In this document: one piece after another, positions 7,195-15,204 of the stretch
How positions within the stretch are numbered: position 1 is the first letter of the stretch
Layout: the number at the start of each line of letters is the position of its first letter
DNA from: Candidatus Eiseniibacteriota bacterium
GTDB taxonomy: Bacteria > Eisenbacteria > RBG-16-71-46
Direction: 5' to 3'
Length of the DNA stretch: 38,235 nucleotides
Assembly: GCA_005893295.1 (NCBI GenBank)
Contig: VBOY01000035.1
Coordinates: 609 to 38,843 of the forward strand
Position numbers and translations under genes: made by a program
Notes under the pieces: generated by a model
What the model saw: the letters and a program-made list of their open reading frames with translations, nothing else
Told to the model about the DNA's origin: nothing
The model's database searches: none

Positions 7195-9177
7195 TCAGTC
7201 GCGCGGCACAGTGAGCACCGGGCAGCGCACACGGTGGCGAACTCCCGACGCCGTGGCGCCGTGGACCAGGTCACCGATCAGCTGGTGCCGGTGGGCACCG
7301 GTCACGAGCAGGTCGGGCGCGGCGTCGTTGACCAGGCGCGCGAGCTCGCCGATGGCGTCGCCGTGGCCGAGCCTCGTCTCGGTTCGGATCCCGAGCCCTT
7401 GGAGCTGCGAGGCCAGGGAATCGAGCGCCAACTGGTCCTCGCGGCTCTCCTGATCGGAGGACTGGGGTCCCAGATAGCGGCTCGCCGCGCTTTCCGCGAC
7501 GTGCACCAACACGATCTCGGTTTCGCCGGGAATCGCGAGCGTGCGCACGTGAGCGAGCACCGCTTGGTCCGCCGGGCCCATCTCGAGCGCGACCGCGATG
7601 CGCCGATAGCGCCCGACTCCGGTGGGCTTCTCGGCCTCGGAAGACGCCCGTGCCGTGGGCAGGACCGGCGTCGGCGGCAGCTCGGGCAGGCCCCGCATCA
7701 AGGCGGGCGCCAGCCGCCTGATCAAGGGTGTCGCCACGATGTAGAAGAGCAGTCCTCCGATCACCGCGAGCGCGGGGATCACAACCAGGTAGAGCCACGG
7801 CCCTGGCGAGGAGCCGAGCCAACCGGCTACCTCTTGCGTCACCAGCTTGGCGTTGAGCGAGAGGATGATCGCCGAGGTGAGGCACGCGAGCGCTATGACC
7901 CAGGGCGGGCTCGCGAACACGCCCATCTTCGAGCGGTCGCTGGTGAAGGTCACGAGCGGGATCACGGCGAACGAGAGTTGCAGGCTCAGCACCACCTGCG
8001 AGAGGACCAGCAGCTCGTCGATCGCATTCGACCCGCGCACGGCGATGAACGCCACGGCCGGAATGATCGCCAGCCCACGGCTGATCATGCGGCGCAGCCA
8101 GGGGCGGATTCGGATGTGAAGGAAACCCTCCAACACGATCTGCCCGGCCAGGGTGCCGGTGATCGTGCTCGACTGTCCCGACGAGAGGAGCGCCACCGCA
8201 AACAGCACCGAGGCCAGCGAGGTACCGAGCAGCGGGGCCAGCAACCGGTGAGCGTCCTCGAGCCGCGAGACGTCCTGGTGGCCGGTGCCGTGGAACACCG
8301 CGCCCGCCAGCACCAGGATCGCGGCGTTGACGAAGAACGCACAGTTGAGCGCCACTGCCGAATCCACCAGGTTCATGCGGCAGGCTTGGCGCTTGGCCTG
8401 CTCGGAGGCCGCCACGTCGCGCGTCTGCACCAGCGCGCTGTGAAGGTAGAGGTTGTGGGGCATTACCGTCGCGCCCAGGATGCCCATGGCGATGTAGAGC
8501 GATTCGCGATTCAGGCCGAGGGCCGACCAGCCGCCGCCCGGTGCGTGACGGAGCAGGCTGAACCTTCCGTCGCCGTCGCGAGGAATCAGACCGCGCAGGA
8601 TCTGGGCGAACTCCGGCCGGGAGAGCAGGATCTCGAGCGCGAAGCAGGCTCCGATCGTGGCCACCAGCGTGACGATGAAGGCCTCCATGCGCCGCATGCC
8701 GAGTCGTGAGAGCGCCAGCAGCAGCAGCACGTCGAGCGCCGTGATCATCACTCCCCACAGCAGGGGCACTCCGAACAGCAGCTTCAACCCGATCGCCGCC
8801 CCCAGCACCTCGGCCAGGTCGCAGGCGATGATCGCCACCTCGCACAGCACCCACAGCGGCATCGAGACCCATGCCGGGTAGTAGTCACGACAGGCTTGGG
8901 CCAGGTCCTTGCCCGTGACCACGCCGAGCCGTGCGGCCAGCGTTTGCAGCAACACGGCCATCAGGTTGCTCATGAGCAGCACCCACAGGAGCTGGTAGCC
9001 GAAGCGCGCCCCGCCGGCCAGGTCGGTGGCCCAGTTGCCGGGATCCATGTAGCCGACGCTCACCAGATACGCCGGTCCGGCGAAGGCGAACAGGCGCCGG
9101 ATCCAGGTCGCGCCGACGGGGATCGGGACCGAGCGGTGAACTTCCTGGAGCGACGGCGTCGAGCGATCAACGGCCAT
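7195..9177 (-). CDS. mntH: Nramp divalent metal transporter fused to UspA domain (MntH-like)
   Basis: Inner-membrane importer of Mn(II)/Fe(II), 660 residues against about 410-450 for ordinary MntH. The Nramp core spans about 25-510 with roughly eleven helices. The two metal-site signatures are intact: DPGN (45-48) in helix 1 and MPH (239-241) in helix 6. A linker rich in Pro/Thr/Glu (about 495-520) joins a C-terminal universal-stress-protein domain (about 522-660) with the RRIAVALEMG first strand and a late TGAHRH...HGATASG region. The family's usual G-x2-G-x9-G(S/T) nucleotide motif is imperfect there, so nucleotide binding is uncertain. The start overlaps the end of the MntR-type regulator by 11 bases, so transporter and regulator are co-expressed, and the two operator-like boxes at 10522-10558 should repress both when Mn is ample. 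Confidence 0.92.
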   Translation of the reverse strand: MAVDRSTPSLQEVHRSVPIPVGATWIRRLFAFAGPAYLVSVGYMDPGNWATDLAGGARFGYQLLWVLLMSNLMAVLLQTLAARLGVVTGKDLAQACRDYYPAWVSMPLWVLCEVAIIACDLAEVLGAAIGLKLLFGVPLLWGVMITALDVLLLLALSRLGMRRMEAFIVTLVATIGACFALEILLSRPEFAQILRGLIPRDGDGRFSLLRHAPGGGWSALGLNRESLYIAMGILGATVMPHNLYLHSALVQTRDVAASEQAKRQACRMNLVDSAVALNCAFFVNAAILVLAGAVFHGTGHQDVSRLEDAHRLLAPLLGTSLASVLFAVALLSSGQSSTITGTLAGQIVLEGFLHIRIRPWLRRMISRGLAIIPAVAFIAVRGSNAIDELLVLSQVVLSLQLSFAVIPLVTFTSDRSKMGVFASPPWVIALACLTSAIILSLNAKLVTQEVAGWLGSSPGPWLYLVVIPALAVIGGLLFYIVATPLIRRLAPALMRGLPELPPTPVLPTARASSEAEKPTGVGRYRRIAVALEMGPADQAVLAHVRTLAIPGETEIVLVHVAESAASRYLGPQSSDQESREDQLALDSLASQLQGLGIRTETRLGHGDAIGELARLVNDAAPDLLVTGAHRHQLIGDLVHGATASGVRHRVRCPVLTVPRD

Positions 9178-9847
9178 GTCCGGCTCCCCCGCGACGCTCG
9201 ACCAGCACGCCGTCCAGCCCCTCGCTGCCGGTGACGAACCGTTCCCCCGCCACCTCCAGCTCGAACACGTCGTCGAGCCGCTGGACCTCGCGCATCCGCA
9301 CCGAGGCGCCCGGCACGAGCCCCGCGCTCCGCCAGCGGGCCATGCGCGGGCCGTCGGCGTCGCGGATCTCGCGCACCACCGCCCGGGCGCCGCGCTCGAG
9401 GCTCGCGAGCGGCAGCAAGGTGCGGCGCTGCATCCGCCCGCGCGGGTCGGGAATCGGATGACCGTGCGGGTCGAAGTCGGGACGACCGGCGACGCGGTCG
9501 ATGGCCTCGAGCACGCGATCACTGATGTGATGCTCGAGCACCTCGGCGTCGGCATGCACTTCGGCCCAATCGAGCCCGAGCACGCGCACCAGGAACGTCT
9601 CGAGGATCCGGTGGCGGCGCACCATGAGGATCGCCTCGCGCCGGCCTCGCGCCGTGAGCCGGGCTCCTCCGCGGGGCTTGTGGAGCACGAGCTTCTCTTC
9701 GGCGAGCCGCCGCAGCATGTTCGTCACCGAGGGCGCCGAAACGGACAGGTGCGCGGCGAGTCGCGAGGTCGGCACCACCTCTCCCTGGGGCGCGAGCGCG
9801 TAGAGAGCCTTGAGGTAGTCTTGGCGGGAGCCGCTGAGCCTGGCCAT
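9167..9847 (-). CDS. mntR: MntR/DtxR-family manganese-responsive repressor
   Basis: Metal-dependent repressor of 226 residues: winged helix at about 8-65, metal-binding/dimerisation domain at 66-140, and a FeoA/SH3-like domain at 150-226. The numbering matches DtxR closely, so the metal ligands can be read off. Site A is His79, Glu83 and His98; the second site is residue 10, residue 102, Glu105 and His106. Position 10 is Asp (Met in DtxR/IdeR) and 102 is Glu (Cys in DtxR/IdeR), the combination known from manganese-sensing MntR. Manganese specificity is therefore inferred from residues as well as context. The ATG shares one base with the stop of the upstream gene (TGATG), and the end overlaps mntH by 11 bases. 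Autoregulation through the upstream boxes is likely. Confidence 0.92.
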   Translation of the reverse strand: MARLSGSRQDYLKALYALAPQGEVVPTSRLAAHLSVSAPSVTNMLRRLAEEKLVLHKPRGGARLTARGRREAILMVRRHRILETFLVRVLGLDWAEVHADAEVLEHHISDRVLEAIDRVAGRPDFDPHGHPIPDPRGRMQRRTLLPLASLERGARAVVREIRDADGPRMARWRSAGLVPGASVRMREVQRLDDVFELEVAGERFVTGSEGLDGVLVERRGGAGHGR

Positions 9848-10461
9848 CACCACACTCCGGGCAGCAGCCGATAGCGCACCATGCCGGCGTAACGGCCGTA
9901 GCCTTCGAGCCGCTCTTGCAGGAAGCGATCCTCGTCGGCGGTGCGGCGCACCAACAGCACCGAGGCCGCGAGCGCCGGGACCAGCGCGGCCCAGGATCCG
10001 AGCGCGAGCGCGCTCGCCGTCACGACCTGGTGGTTGCGTTCGGGCTGGATCCGGATCACCGGGACGAAGAACGGGTTCACCGTAATCGCCCACAGCACCC
10101 ACGCGGCGCCTCCCGCCACCACCACCAGCGCCGACACCTGGAGCGGCCGTGGCACGGTGTTGGACCAACGGGCGCGGCCGACGTCGATCAGACCCACCAC
10201 CAAGTGCACCAACACCAGCAGACGGATGAGCGCCAGGCGCTTGGGATCGATGCCCACCTCCTTCGGCCGCAGGCGTTCGCGCACCACCGCCGGATCCAGG
10301 ATCAGCATGGCCACCAAGAAGAAGACGACGGCCCCGGCGACGTAGACGTCGAGCAGGGGCAGACGCCAATTCCCGGCCAGCCCCCACGACGCCAACGTGA
10401 TCGTTGCGCTGATGAGCAGCCAGCGAACGAGGCGGGTCGAAAGCGCATGGGTAGTGGCCAT
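9847..10461 (-). CDS. ICMT/PEMT-like membrane protein lacking the catalytic motif
   Basis: Integral membrane protein of 204 residues resembling isoprenylcysteine carboxyl methyltransferase-like (ICMT/PEMT) proteins. ATG 10461 is chosen because GAGGAG sits five bases upstream; the GTG 45 bases further upstream has no such site. About five hydrophobic segments are seen. The family's tail is well preserved: NPFFVPVIRIQPERNHQVV (129-147), then ALALGSWAAL and the closing RLEGYGRYAGMVRYRLLPGVW region. What is missing is the segment that normally lies between QVVT and ALALGSW, which holds the SAM-binding G-P-Y-R-x-x-R-H-P-x-Y motif; about 20 or more residues are absent without loss of frame. As it stands the protein should not be a working methyltransferase. 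First gene of the Mn operon. Confidence 0.8.
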   Translation of the reverse strand: MATTHALSTRLVRWLLISATITLASWGLAGNWRLPLLDVYVAGAVVFFLVAMLILDPAVVRERLRPKEVGIDPKRLALIRLLVLVHLVVGLIDVGRARWSNTVPRPLQVSALVVVAGGAAWVLWAITVNPFFVPVIRIQPERNHQVVTASALALGSWAALVPALAASVLLVRRTADEDRFLQERLEGYGRYAGMVRYRLLPGVW

Positions 10462-10521
10462 GGTCTCCTCGGTTGCGACCGTGCGATCCCACGCCTCCAT
10501 CGGCACGGCGGTCCGTTCTCG

Positions 10522-10558
10522 TTAGCCTAGACTAAATCACGGATTTGGCAACGCTAAA
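10522..10558 (-). promoter_or_regulatory. Two candidate MntR boxes upstream of the Mn operon
   Basis: TTAGCCTAGACTAA (10522-10535) is a near-palindrome with perfect TTAG/CTAA arms and matches the general DtxR/IdeR/MntR operator pattern TTAGGnTAGnCTAA. A weaker copy, TTTGGCAACGCTAAA, lies at 10544-10558; the two centres are 22 bases apart, about two helical turns on one face. The site is about 60 bases upstream of ATG 10461, just ahead of the gene set containing an MntR-type regulator. On the minus strand a -35-like TTGCCA falls between the boxes, so binding would block polymerase. The divergent 2-oxo acid dehydrogenase operon begins about 120 bases on the other side and might be touched too. 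Confidence 0.7.
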
Positions 10559-10675
10559 TCGGGCCCGTCGTGGAGCCGGTTCGCAGGCCGTGCCCGCCGC
10601 GCTGCGAGCACCGCGGCGGTTGCCGCCCCCTGTCCCATCGGCTACTCTGCCCGTCCCTCCACCGGAGCGGCCTCC

Positions 10676-11650
10676 ATGCCTTCGATGACGATGGTCCAGG
10701 CGATCCAGGACGCGCTGCGCGTCGCGTTGCGCGAAGATCCGCGCGTCGTCGTCCTGGGCGAGGACGTGGGCAAGAACGGCGGCGTGTTCCGCGTCACCGA
10801 AGGGCTCCAAGCGGAGTTCGGCGCCGAGCGGGTCGCCGATACCCCCCTCGCCGAGAACGGGATCGTGGGCGGCGCGATCGGCATGGCCCTCTATGGCCTC
10901 AAGCCGGTGGCCGAGATCCAGTTCGTCGACTTCATCTACCCCGCCTTCGATCAGATCGTCTCGGAGCTGGCCAAGATGCGCTGGCGCTCGGCGGGCCAGT
11001 ACGGCTGCCCGGTGGTGGTGCGCGCTCCCTACGGCGGCGGCATCAAGGGGGGCCTCTACCACTCGCAGAGCCCGGAAGCCTACTTCTGTCACACCGCCGG
11101 GCTGACCGTGGTGATCCCCTCCACCCCGGCGGACGCCAAGGGGCTACTGCTCTCCGCGCTCGAAGGCGAGGACCCGGTGATCTTCCTCGAGCCCAAGCGG
11201 CTCTATCGAACGACCAAGGAAGAGGTGCCGGAGGGTCGCCACCGGGTGCCCATCGCCCGGGCGCGAACCGCGCGCGCCGGCACGCACTGCACGGTGCTCG
11301 CCTACGGGGCGATGGTGCCGGTGTCGGTCGAAGCAGCCGGCACGGCCGAGGCTCGAGGATGGTCGATCGAGGTGATCGATCTGCGCACGCTCGTACCGCT
11401 CGACGTCGAGACGGTGCTGGCGAGTGTGCGCAAGACCGGCCGCGTGGTGATCGTGCACGAGGCCCCGCGCACCTGCGGATACGGGGCGGAGCTGGCCGCG
11501 TTGATCGCCGAGCAAGCGCTCACGTCGCTGCAGGCGCCGGTGCTCCGGGTGACGGGCTACGACACGCCCTTCCCCTACACGCTCGAGCACGCCTATCTTC
11601 CCGATGCCGGGCGCATCGTGCGGGCGCTCGAGCACGCGATGAGCTATTGA
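10676..11650 (+). CDS. bkdB: 2-oxo acid dehydrogenase E1 component, beta subunit
   Basis: Beta subunit (324 residues, the family's usual length) of the thiamine-diphosphate E1 heterotetramer that decarboxylates pyruvate or branched-chain 2-oxo acids and acylates the E2 lipoyl arm. Characteristic blocks are GEDVGKNGGVFRVTEGL (28-44), DTPLAENGIVGGAIGMAL, EIQFVDFIYPAFDQI, and the C-terminal transketolase-C region with VHEAPRTCGYGAE and GYDTPFPYTLE. The GGVFRVTEGL form is commoner in branched-chain (Bkd) than in pyruvate enzymes, but substrate choice needs more than this. The start ATG has GGAG upstream. It opens a three-gene operon; E2 follows after 20 bases. No E3 gene is seen, so dihydrolipoamide dehydrogenase must come from elsewhere. 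Confidence 0.9.
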   Translation: MPSMTMVQAIQDALRVALREDPRVVVLGEDVGKNGGVFRVTEGLQAEFGAERVADTPLAENGIVGGAIGMALYGLKPVAEIQFVDFIYPAFDQIVSELAKMRWRSAGQYGCPVVVRAPYGGGIKGGLYHSQSPEAYFCHTAGLTVVIPSTPADAKGLLLSALEGEDPVIFLEPKRLYRTTKEEVPEGRHRVPIARARTARAGTHCTVLAYGAMVPVSVEAAGTAEARGWSIEVIDLRTLVPLDVETVLASVRKTGRVVIVHEAPRTCGYGAELAALIAEQALTSLQAPVLRVTGYDTPFPYTLEHAYLPDAGRIVRALEHAMSY

Positions 11651-11670
11651 GCGGCGGGGAGAAGAGCGCG

Positions 11671-12915
11671 ATGCGGTACGAGGTCAAGCTGCCGGACATC
11701 GGCGAAGGGATCGCCGAGGGCGAGATCGTGCGCTGGATGGTGAAGCCCGGCGAAGCGGTGCGCGAGGACCAGCCGCTGGTCGAGGTGATGACCGACAAGG
11801 CGAACGTCGAGATCCCTGCTCCGCGCGCGGGCACGATCGAGGCCCTGCTGGCCGAGGAAGGCCAGGTGGTGCCGGTGGGCACCGTGATCGTGACGATCGC
11901 GGTGGCCGACAGAGGCGGCACCGGCCCCCAGGCCGTGGACCACGCCGCCGCGGGCGCGACGGCCTCGCATGCGTCGGCCGCGATCGCGAGCCCGACAGCC
12001 GCGTCCACCGTCGCACCACCCGCGCCGGGCGTGCAGGCGACTCCCGCGGTGCGCCAGCTGGCGCGCGAGCTGAACGTCGCCCTCGAGCGCGTCGCCGGCA
12101 CGGGCCCGGGCGGGCGCGTCACCGCCGACGACGTGCGTGCGGCCGCCGCCCGCGCGCCGGGGACCCCGTCGGGCGGGGCCGCCACGGCGCCCCAGGGCTC
12201 GACAGCGCCCGAGGAGCGCATCCCTTTGCGCGGGCTGCGCCGCAAGATCGCCGAGCACATGCGCCGCTCGCTCGACACCGCCGCCCACTTCACGTTCGTC
12301 GCCGAATGCGACATGACGGCCGTGGCGGCGCACCGCGAGGGCCTGCAGCGGCGCACGCGCCAATCGGGAGTCAACGTCACCTACCTGGCCTACGTGGTGA
12401 AGGCGCTGGTCGAGCCCCTGGCACGCTACCCGCTCTTGAACGCGAGCCTCGACGACGAGACGTCCGAGATCGTGCTCAAGCGCGGCTACCACGTCGGAAT
12501 CGCCACCGCCACCGACGAAGGCCTGACGGTGCCCGTGATTCACGACGCCGACCGTCTCAGCCTGATCGAGGTGGCGCGCGAGATCCAGCGGCTCGCGATG
12601 GCGGCGCGCGCCGGCAAGCTCAAGCTCGAAGAGCTCAAGGGGGGCACCTTCACCGTCACCAGCACCGGCGCCCGCGGGGGCCTGCTCGCCACCCCCATCC
12701 TGTTCCATCCGCAGGCCGGCATCCTCGGAGTACACGAGGTGGAGAAGCGGCCGGTCGTGGTGGACGACCAGATCGTGGCGCGGGACATGACCAACCTGTC
12801 GCTCTCGCTCGACCACCGGGTCGTGGACGGCGCGGTCGGCGCGGACTTCCTCTACGCAGTGATCGGACGGCTCGAACGACCCGAGACCTGGCTGACCGAG
12901 CAGGCGATCGGATGA
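11671..12915 (+). CDS. bkdC: 2-oxo acid dehydrogenase E2 (lipoamide acyltransferase)
   Basis: Core acyltransferase of the complex, 414 residues. One N-terminal lipoyl domain (1-78) carries the lipoylated Lys43 in MTDKANVE. An Ala/Pro/Thr-rich linker leads to the peripheral-subunit-binding domain (about 128-162; TPAVRQLARELNV...GTGPGGRVTADDV), and a second linker precedes the catalytic domain (about 185-414). The active-site motif DHRVVDGA (His382, Asp386) is intact. The ATG at 11671 follows GGGGAGAAG. The opening LPDIGEGIAEGEIVRW is of the branched-chain E2 type. The stop overlaps the E1-alpha start by four bases (ATGA), so the subunits are translationally coupled. The acyl group goes to coenzyme A, giving acyl-CoA for branched fatty-acid synthesis or catabolism. 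Confidence 0.92.
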   Translation: MRYEVKLPDIGEGIAEGEIVRWMVKPGEAVREDQPLVEVMTDKANVEIPAPRAGTIEALLAEEGQVVPVGTVIVTIAVADRGGTGPQAVDHAAAGATASHASAAIASPTAASTVAPPAPGVQATPAVRQLARELNVALERVAGTGPGGRVTADDVRAAAARAPGTPSGGAATAPQGSTAPEERIPLRGLRRKIAEHMRRSLDTAAHFTFVAECDMTAVAAHREGLQRRTRQSGVNVTYLAYVVKALVEPLARYPLLNASLDDETSEIVLKRGYHVGIATATDEGLTVPVIHDADRLSLIEVAREIQRLAMAARAGKLKLEELKGGTFTVTSTGARGGLLATPILFHPQAGILGVHEVEKRPVVVDDQIVARDMTNLSLSLDHRVVDGAVGADFLYAVIGRLERPETWLTEQAIG

Positions 12916-14009
12916 GGAGCCTCCTCCAATCGCTCGATCTCGAGGGACGCCCGGTGGGTCCGGTCCCGGAAATCCCGGCAGAGGACGAGCGGCGGTTGTT
13001 CCGACACATGCTGCGCATGCGCCTCCTCGACCAACGGATGCTCTCGTTGCAACGTCAAGGTCGCATCGGTTTCTACGGAACGGCGACCGGCGAGGAAGCT
13101 GCCGTCACCGGCTCGGCCTATGCCGCACGCCCCACCGACTGGGTGTTCCCGGCGCTGCGCCAGATGGGAGTGTCGCTGTGGCGCGGCACCTCGATCCGCG
13201 ACATCGTGTGCCAACTGATCGGGAACCGCGGCGACGTCCTGATCGGTCGCCAGATGCCGTGCCACTTCAGCGACCGCAACGTGCACACGGTGGCCTGGTC
13301 CTCCGTGATCGGCACCCAGCTGGTTCACGCGATGGGTGCCGCGTGGGCGGCCCGGCTCTCGAGGCACGATACGGTGTGCCTCGGCTACTTGGGCGATGGC
13401 GCCAGCTCGAGCGCCGACTTCCATGCCGCCGCCAACTTCGCCGGGGTGTTCCAGCTCCCGGTGGTGTTCTTCTGCCAGAACAACCAGTGGGCGATCTCGG
13501 TGCCGCTCGAGGGCCAGACCGCCTCCGAGAGCATCGCGGTCAAAGCCATGGCGTATGGCTTCCCCGGGGTGCGAGTGGACGGCAACGACCTGCTGGCCGT
13601 GGTCGGCGCGAGCCGCGAGGCGATCGACCGCGCGCGCGCGGGCGGCGGCCCGACCTTGATCGAAGCGGTGACCTTTCGCATGGGCGGGCATTCCTCGAGT
13701 GACGACCCGACGCGCTACCGCCCGCAAGAGCAGGTGGCCGAATGGGAGCGCCGCGATCCGATCACGCGCTTCCGCGCCTACCTCACGGCGGCCGGCCGGC
13801 TCACCGACCAGGACGTGGAGCACTGGACCCAGGAGCTGAATGACGAGGTGAGCGTCGCCGTTGCGGAAGCGGAGGCCCTGGGGCCGCCGCCGATCGAGAG
13901 CCTGTTCGCCGACGTCTACCACACCATGCCGCGCCATCTCGAAGAGCAGATGCGCTACGCGATCGCCATGGGCGAGGGCGCCAAGGTCGAGGGGGCGTTT
14001 CCGCTCTAA
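12912..14009 (+). CDS. bkdA: 2-oxo acid dehydrogenase E1 component, alpha subunit
   Basis: Alpha subunit of 365 residues. The thiamine-diphosphate motif runs from GDG (161-163) to NN (190-191), the standard spacing, with the following NQWAISVP typical of the branched-chain group. The phosphorylation-loop region FRMGGHSSSDDPTRYR is present. The C-terminal helix region (YHTMPRHLEEQ) also fits Bkd-type enzymes. The start is the ATG that overlaps the E2 stop. Gene order E1-beta, E2, E1-alpha differs from the usual E1-alpha, E1-beta, E2. The gene is followed by the terminator at 14081-14114, which closes the operon. Confidence 0.92.
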   Translation: MRSLLQSLDLEGRPVGPVPEIPAEDERRLFRHMLRMRLLDQRMLSLQRQGRIGFYGTATGEEAAVTGSAYAARPTDWVFPALRQMGVSLWRGTSIRDIVCQLIGNRGDVLIGRQMPCHFSDRNVHTVAWSSVIGTQLVHAMGAAWAARLSRHDTVCLGYLGDGASSSADFHAAANFAGVFQLPVVFFCQNNQWAISVPLEGQTASESIAVKAMAYGFPGVRVDGNDLLAVVGASREAIDRARAGGGPTLIEAVTFRMGGHSSSDDPTRYRPQEQVAEWERRDPITRFRAYLTAAGRLTDQDVEHWTQELNDEVSVAVAEAEALGPPPIESLFADVYHTMPRHLEEQMRYAIAMGEGAKVEGAFPL

Positions 14010-14080
14010 CAGGGGGTGCGGGGATCACCCACGATGCCTCTCTCGCATCGCTGGACACGCGAGCCCGCACGGGAGCGAAC

Positions 14081-14114
14081 GAGGCCCAGTCCCATGTGAC
14101 CGGGCCTCGCCTTT
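14081..14114 (+). terminator. Probable bidirectional intrinsic terminator
   Basis: GAGGCCC (14081-14087) pairs with GGGCCTC (14102-14108) around a loop extended by GT/AC pairs, followed by GCCTTTT. It lies between the convergent E1-alpha (+) and PorV-like (-) genes. Read on the minus strand the stem is preceded by A-rich and followed by weaker sequence, so it is better on the plus strand but may serve both. Confidence 0.6.
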
Positions 14115-14153
14115 TCCCCTCCCGCACGTTGCGGTCGGGGCCCATCGAGTGCT

Positions 14154-15188
14154 CTACGGCCGGTTTCCCTTCGGAGTCGGGGGGCCGATGAGCGGCTGAT
14201 CGTTGAAGTCTCTCGGTATGTCTCCCTGTCCGTACGGGTCGGAGTGGAGCCCGCTCCAGCGTCCCGGCAGGAACTTGAGACCGACGCGGTGCTGCCCCTC
14301 GCCGCTGCTCGAGATCAAGTAGCCGTAGTCGAACCAGAATCCGTTCTTGCCGGCTCCGATCCCGAACGAGGGCCCGCTCAGTGGATCGCTGATCGGGAGC
14401 CCGGTGTGCTCGTAGCGATACCCAGCTCGTAGGGCGAGCGCGTCCTTCCACATCCATTCGACCCCCGTGCGCAGGTCCTTGTAGTAAGCGCTCGGAAAGT
14501 TGGCGTCCATTGCCAGGCTAAGGCCGCTCGCCCTATGCACTACCGCCATCCCCACGCCGATGTTCCGTGGGAAGTCGTAGCTGACGGCGTCATACTTCAT
14601 CTCACCGATCAGGTTTTGTCCGCTGATCCCGAAGCCGAACATCCCCTGGCGAATCATCAGGCCGGCATCGAGCGTGAAGCCGTGGCCGGTCGCGTCGCCG
14701 AGCTTCTCGTTCACCGACTTGGCCCCGATCCCAAGGCTCACCAGCCCGCCGAGCTGTTGGGCCACCTGGGCTCCGACCTCGAAGCTGTTGGCTGCGAAGT
14801 TCGACGTCGGATTGTTCGAGGCATCCCGTCCCTGGATCGAGCCGTCCCCCTGATAGAGACCGGACGCCGACCAGCGCGTCTGGGACTTGCCGACACGGCC
14901 ACCGATTCCCATCCATTCCTGCAGGCTTTCGTTCGACAGCCCGGCATGGGACAGAACCACTTCGGATTCGCCGGTCCAACCGAGCGCCGCCGGGTTCCAC
15001 GCGGTGGCCGCGATGTCGTCGCCGAGTCCGAGCGTGGCGCCACCCATGCCCAGCACACGGGCTCCCGATCCGACCATGAGGAAGTTGGCCGCCGTGGTGC
15101 CCGCGTCTCCGATACCGGCCTCCGCAAGGCCTGCGGCGAAGAGCGCCATCACCAGCGCGGCACAGATGCAGAGCTTGAAGGTCCTCAT
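14154..15188 (-). CDS. PorV/PorQ-family outer-membrane beta-barrel protein
   Basis: Protein of 344 residues with a Sec signal peptide (1-24, cleaved after AEA). The family hallmark follows directly: GTTAANFLMVGSGARVLGMG (30-49) and GLGDDIAATAWNPAALGW, the conserved start of PorV/PorQ (UPF0164) barrels. The rest alternates short amphipathic strands and turns, as in a 14-stranded FadL-like barrel, with a short proline-rich tail. ATG 15188 has GGGGGAA upstream. PorV in Bacteroidetes shuttles cargo from the type IX translocon to the surface; outside that phylum relatives of unproven role accompany FlgD-domain proteins. Here it is the last gene of a three-gene run after two secreted FN3 proteins, 16 bases downstream of the nearer one, which fits a role in their export or anchoring (inference). 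Confidence 0.85.
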   Translation of the reverse strand: MRTFKLCICAALVMALFAAGLAEAGIGDAGTTAANFLMVGSGARVLGMGGATLGLGDDIAATAWNPAALGWTGESEVVLSHAGLSNESLQEWMGIGGRVGKSQTRWSASGLYQGDGSIQGRDASNNPTSNFAANSFEVGAQVAQQLGGLVSLGIGAKSVNEKLGDATGHGFTLDAGLMIRQGMFGFGISGQNLIGEMKYDAVSYDFPRNIGVGMAVVHRASGLSLAMDANFPSAYYKDLRTGVEWMWKDALALRAGYRYEHTGLPISDPLSGPSFGIGAGKNGFWFDYGYLISSSGEGQHRVGLKFLPGRWSGLHSDPYGQGDIPRDFNDQPLIGPPTPKGNRP

Positions 15189-15204
15189 GAGTTCCCCCGT
15201 CCGG

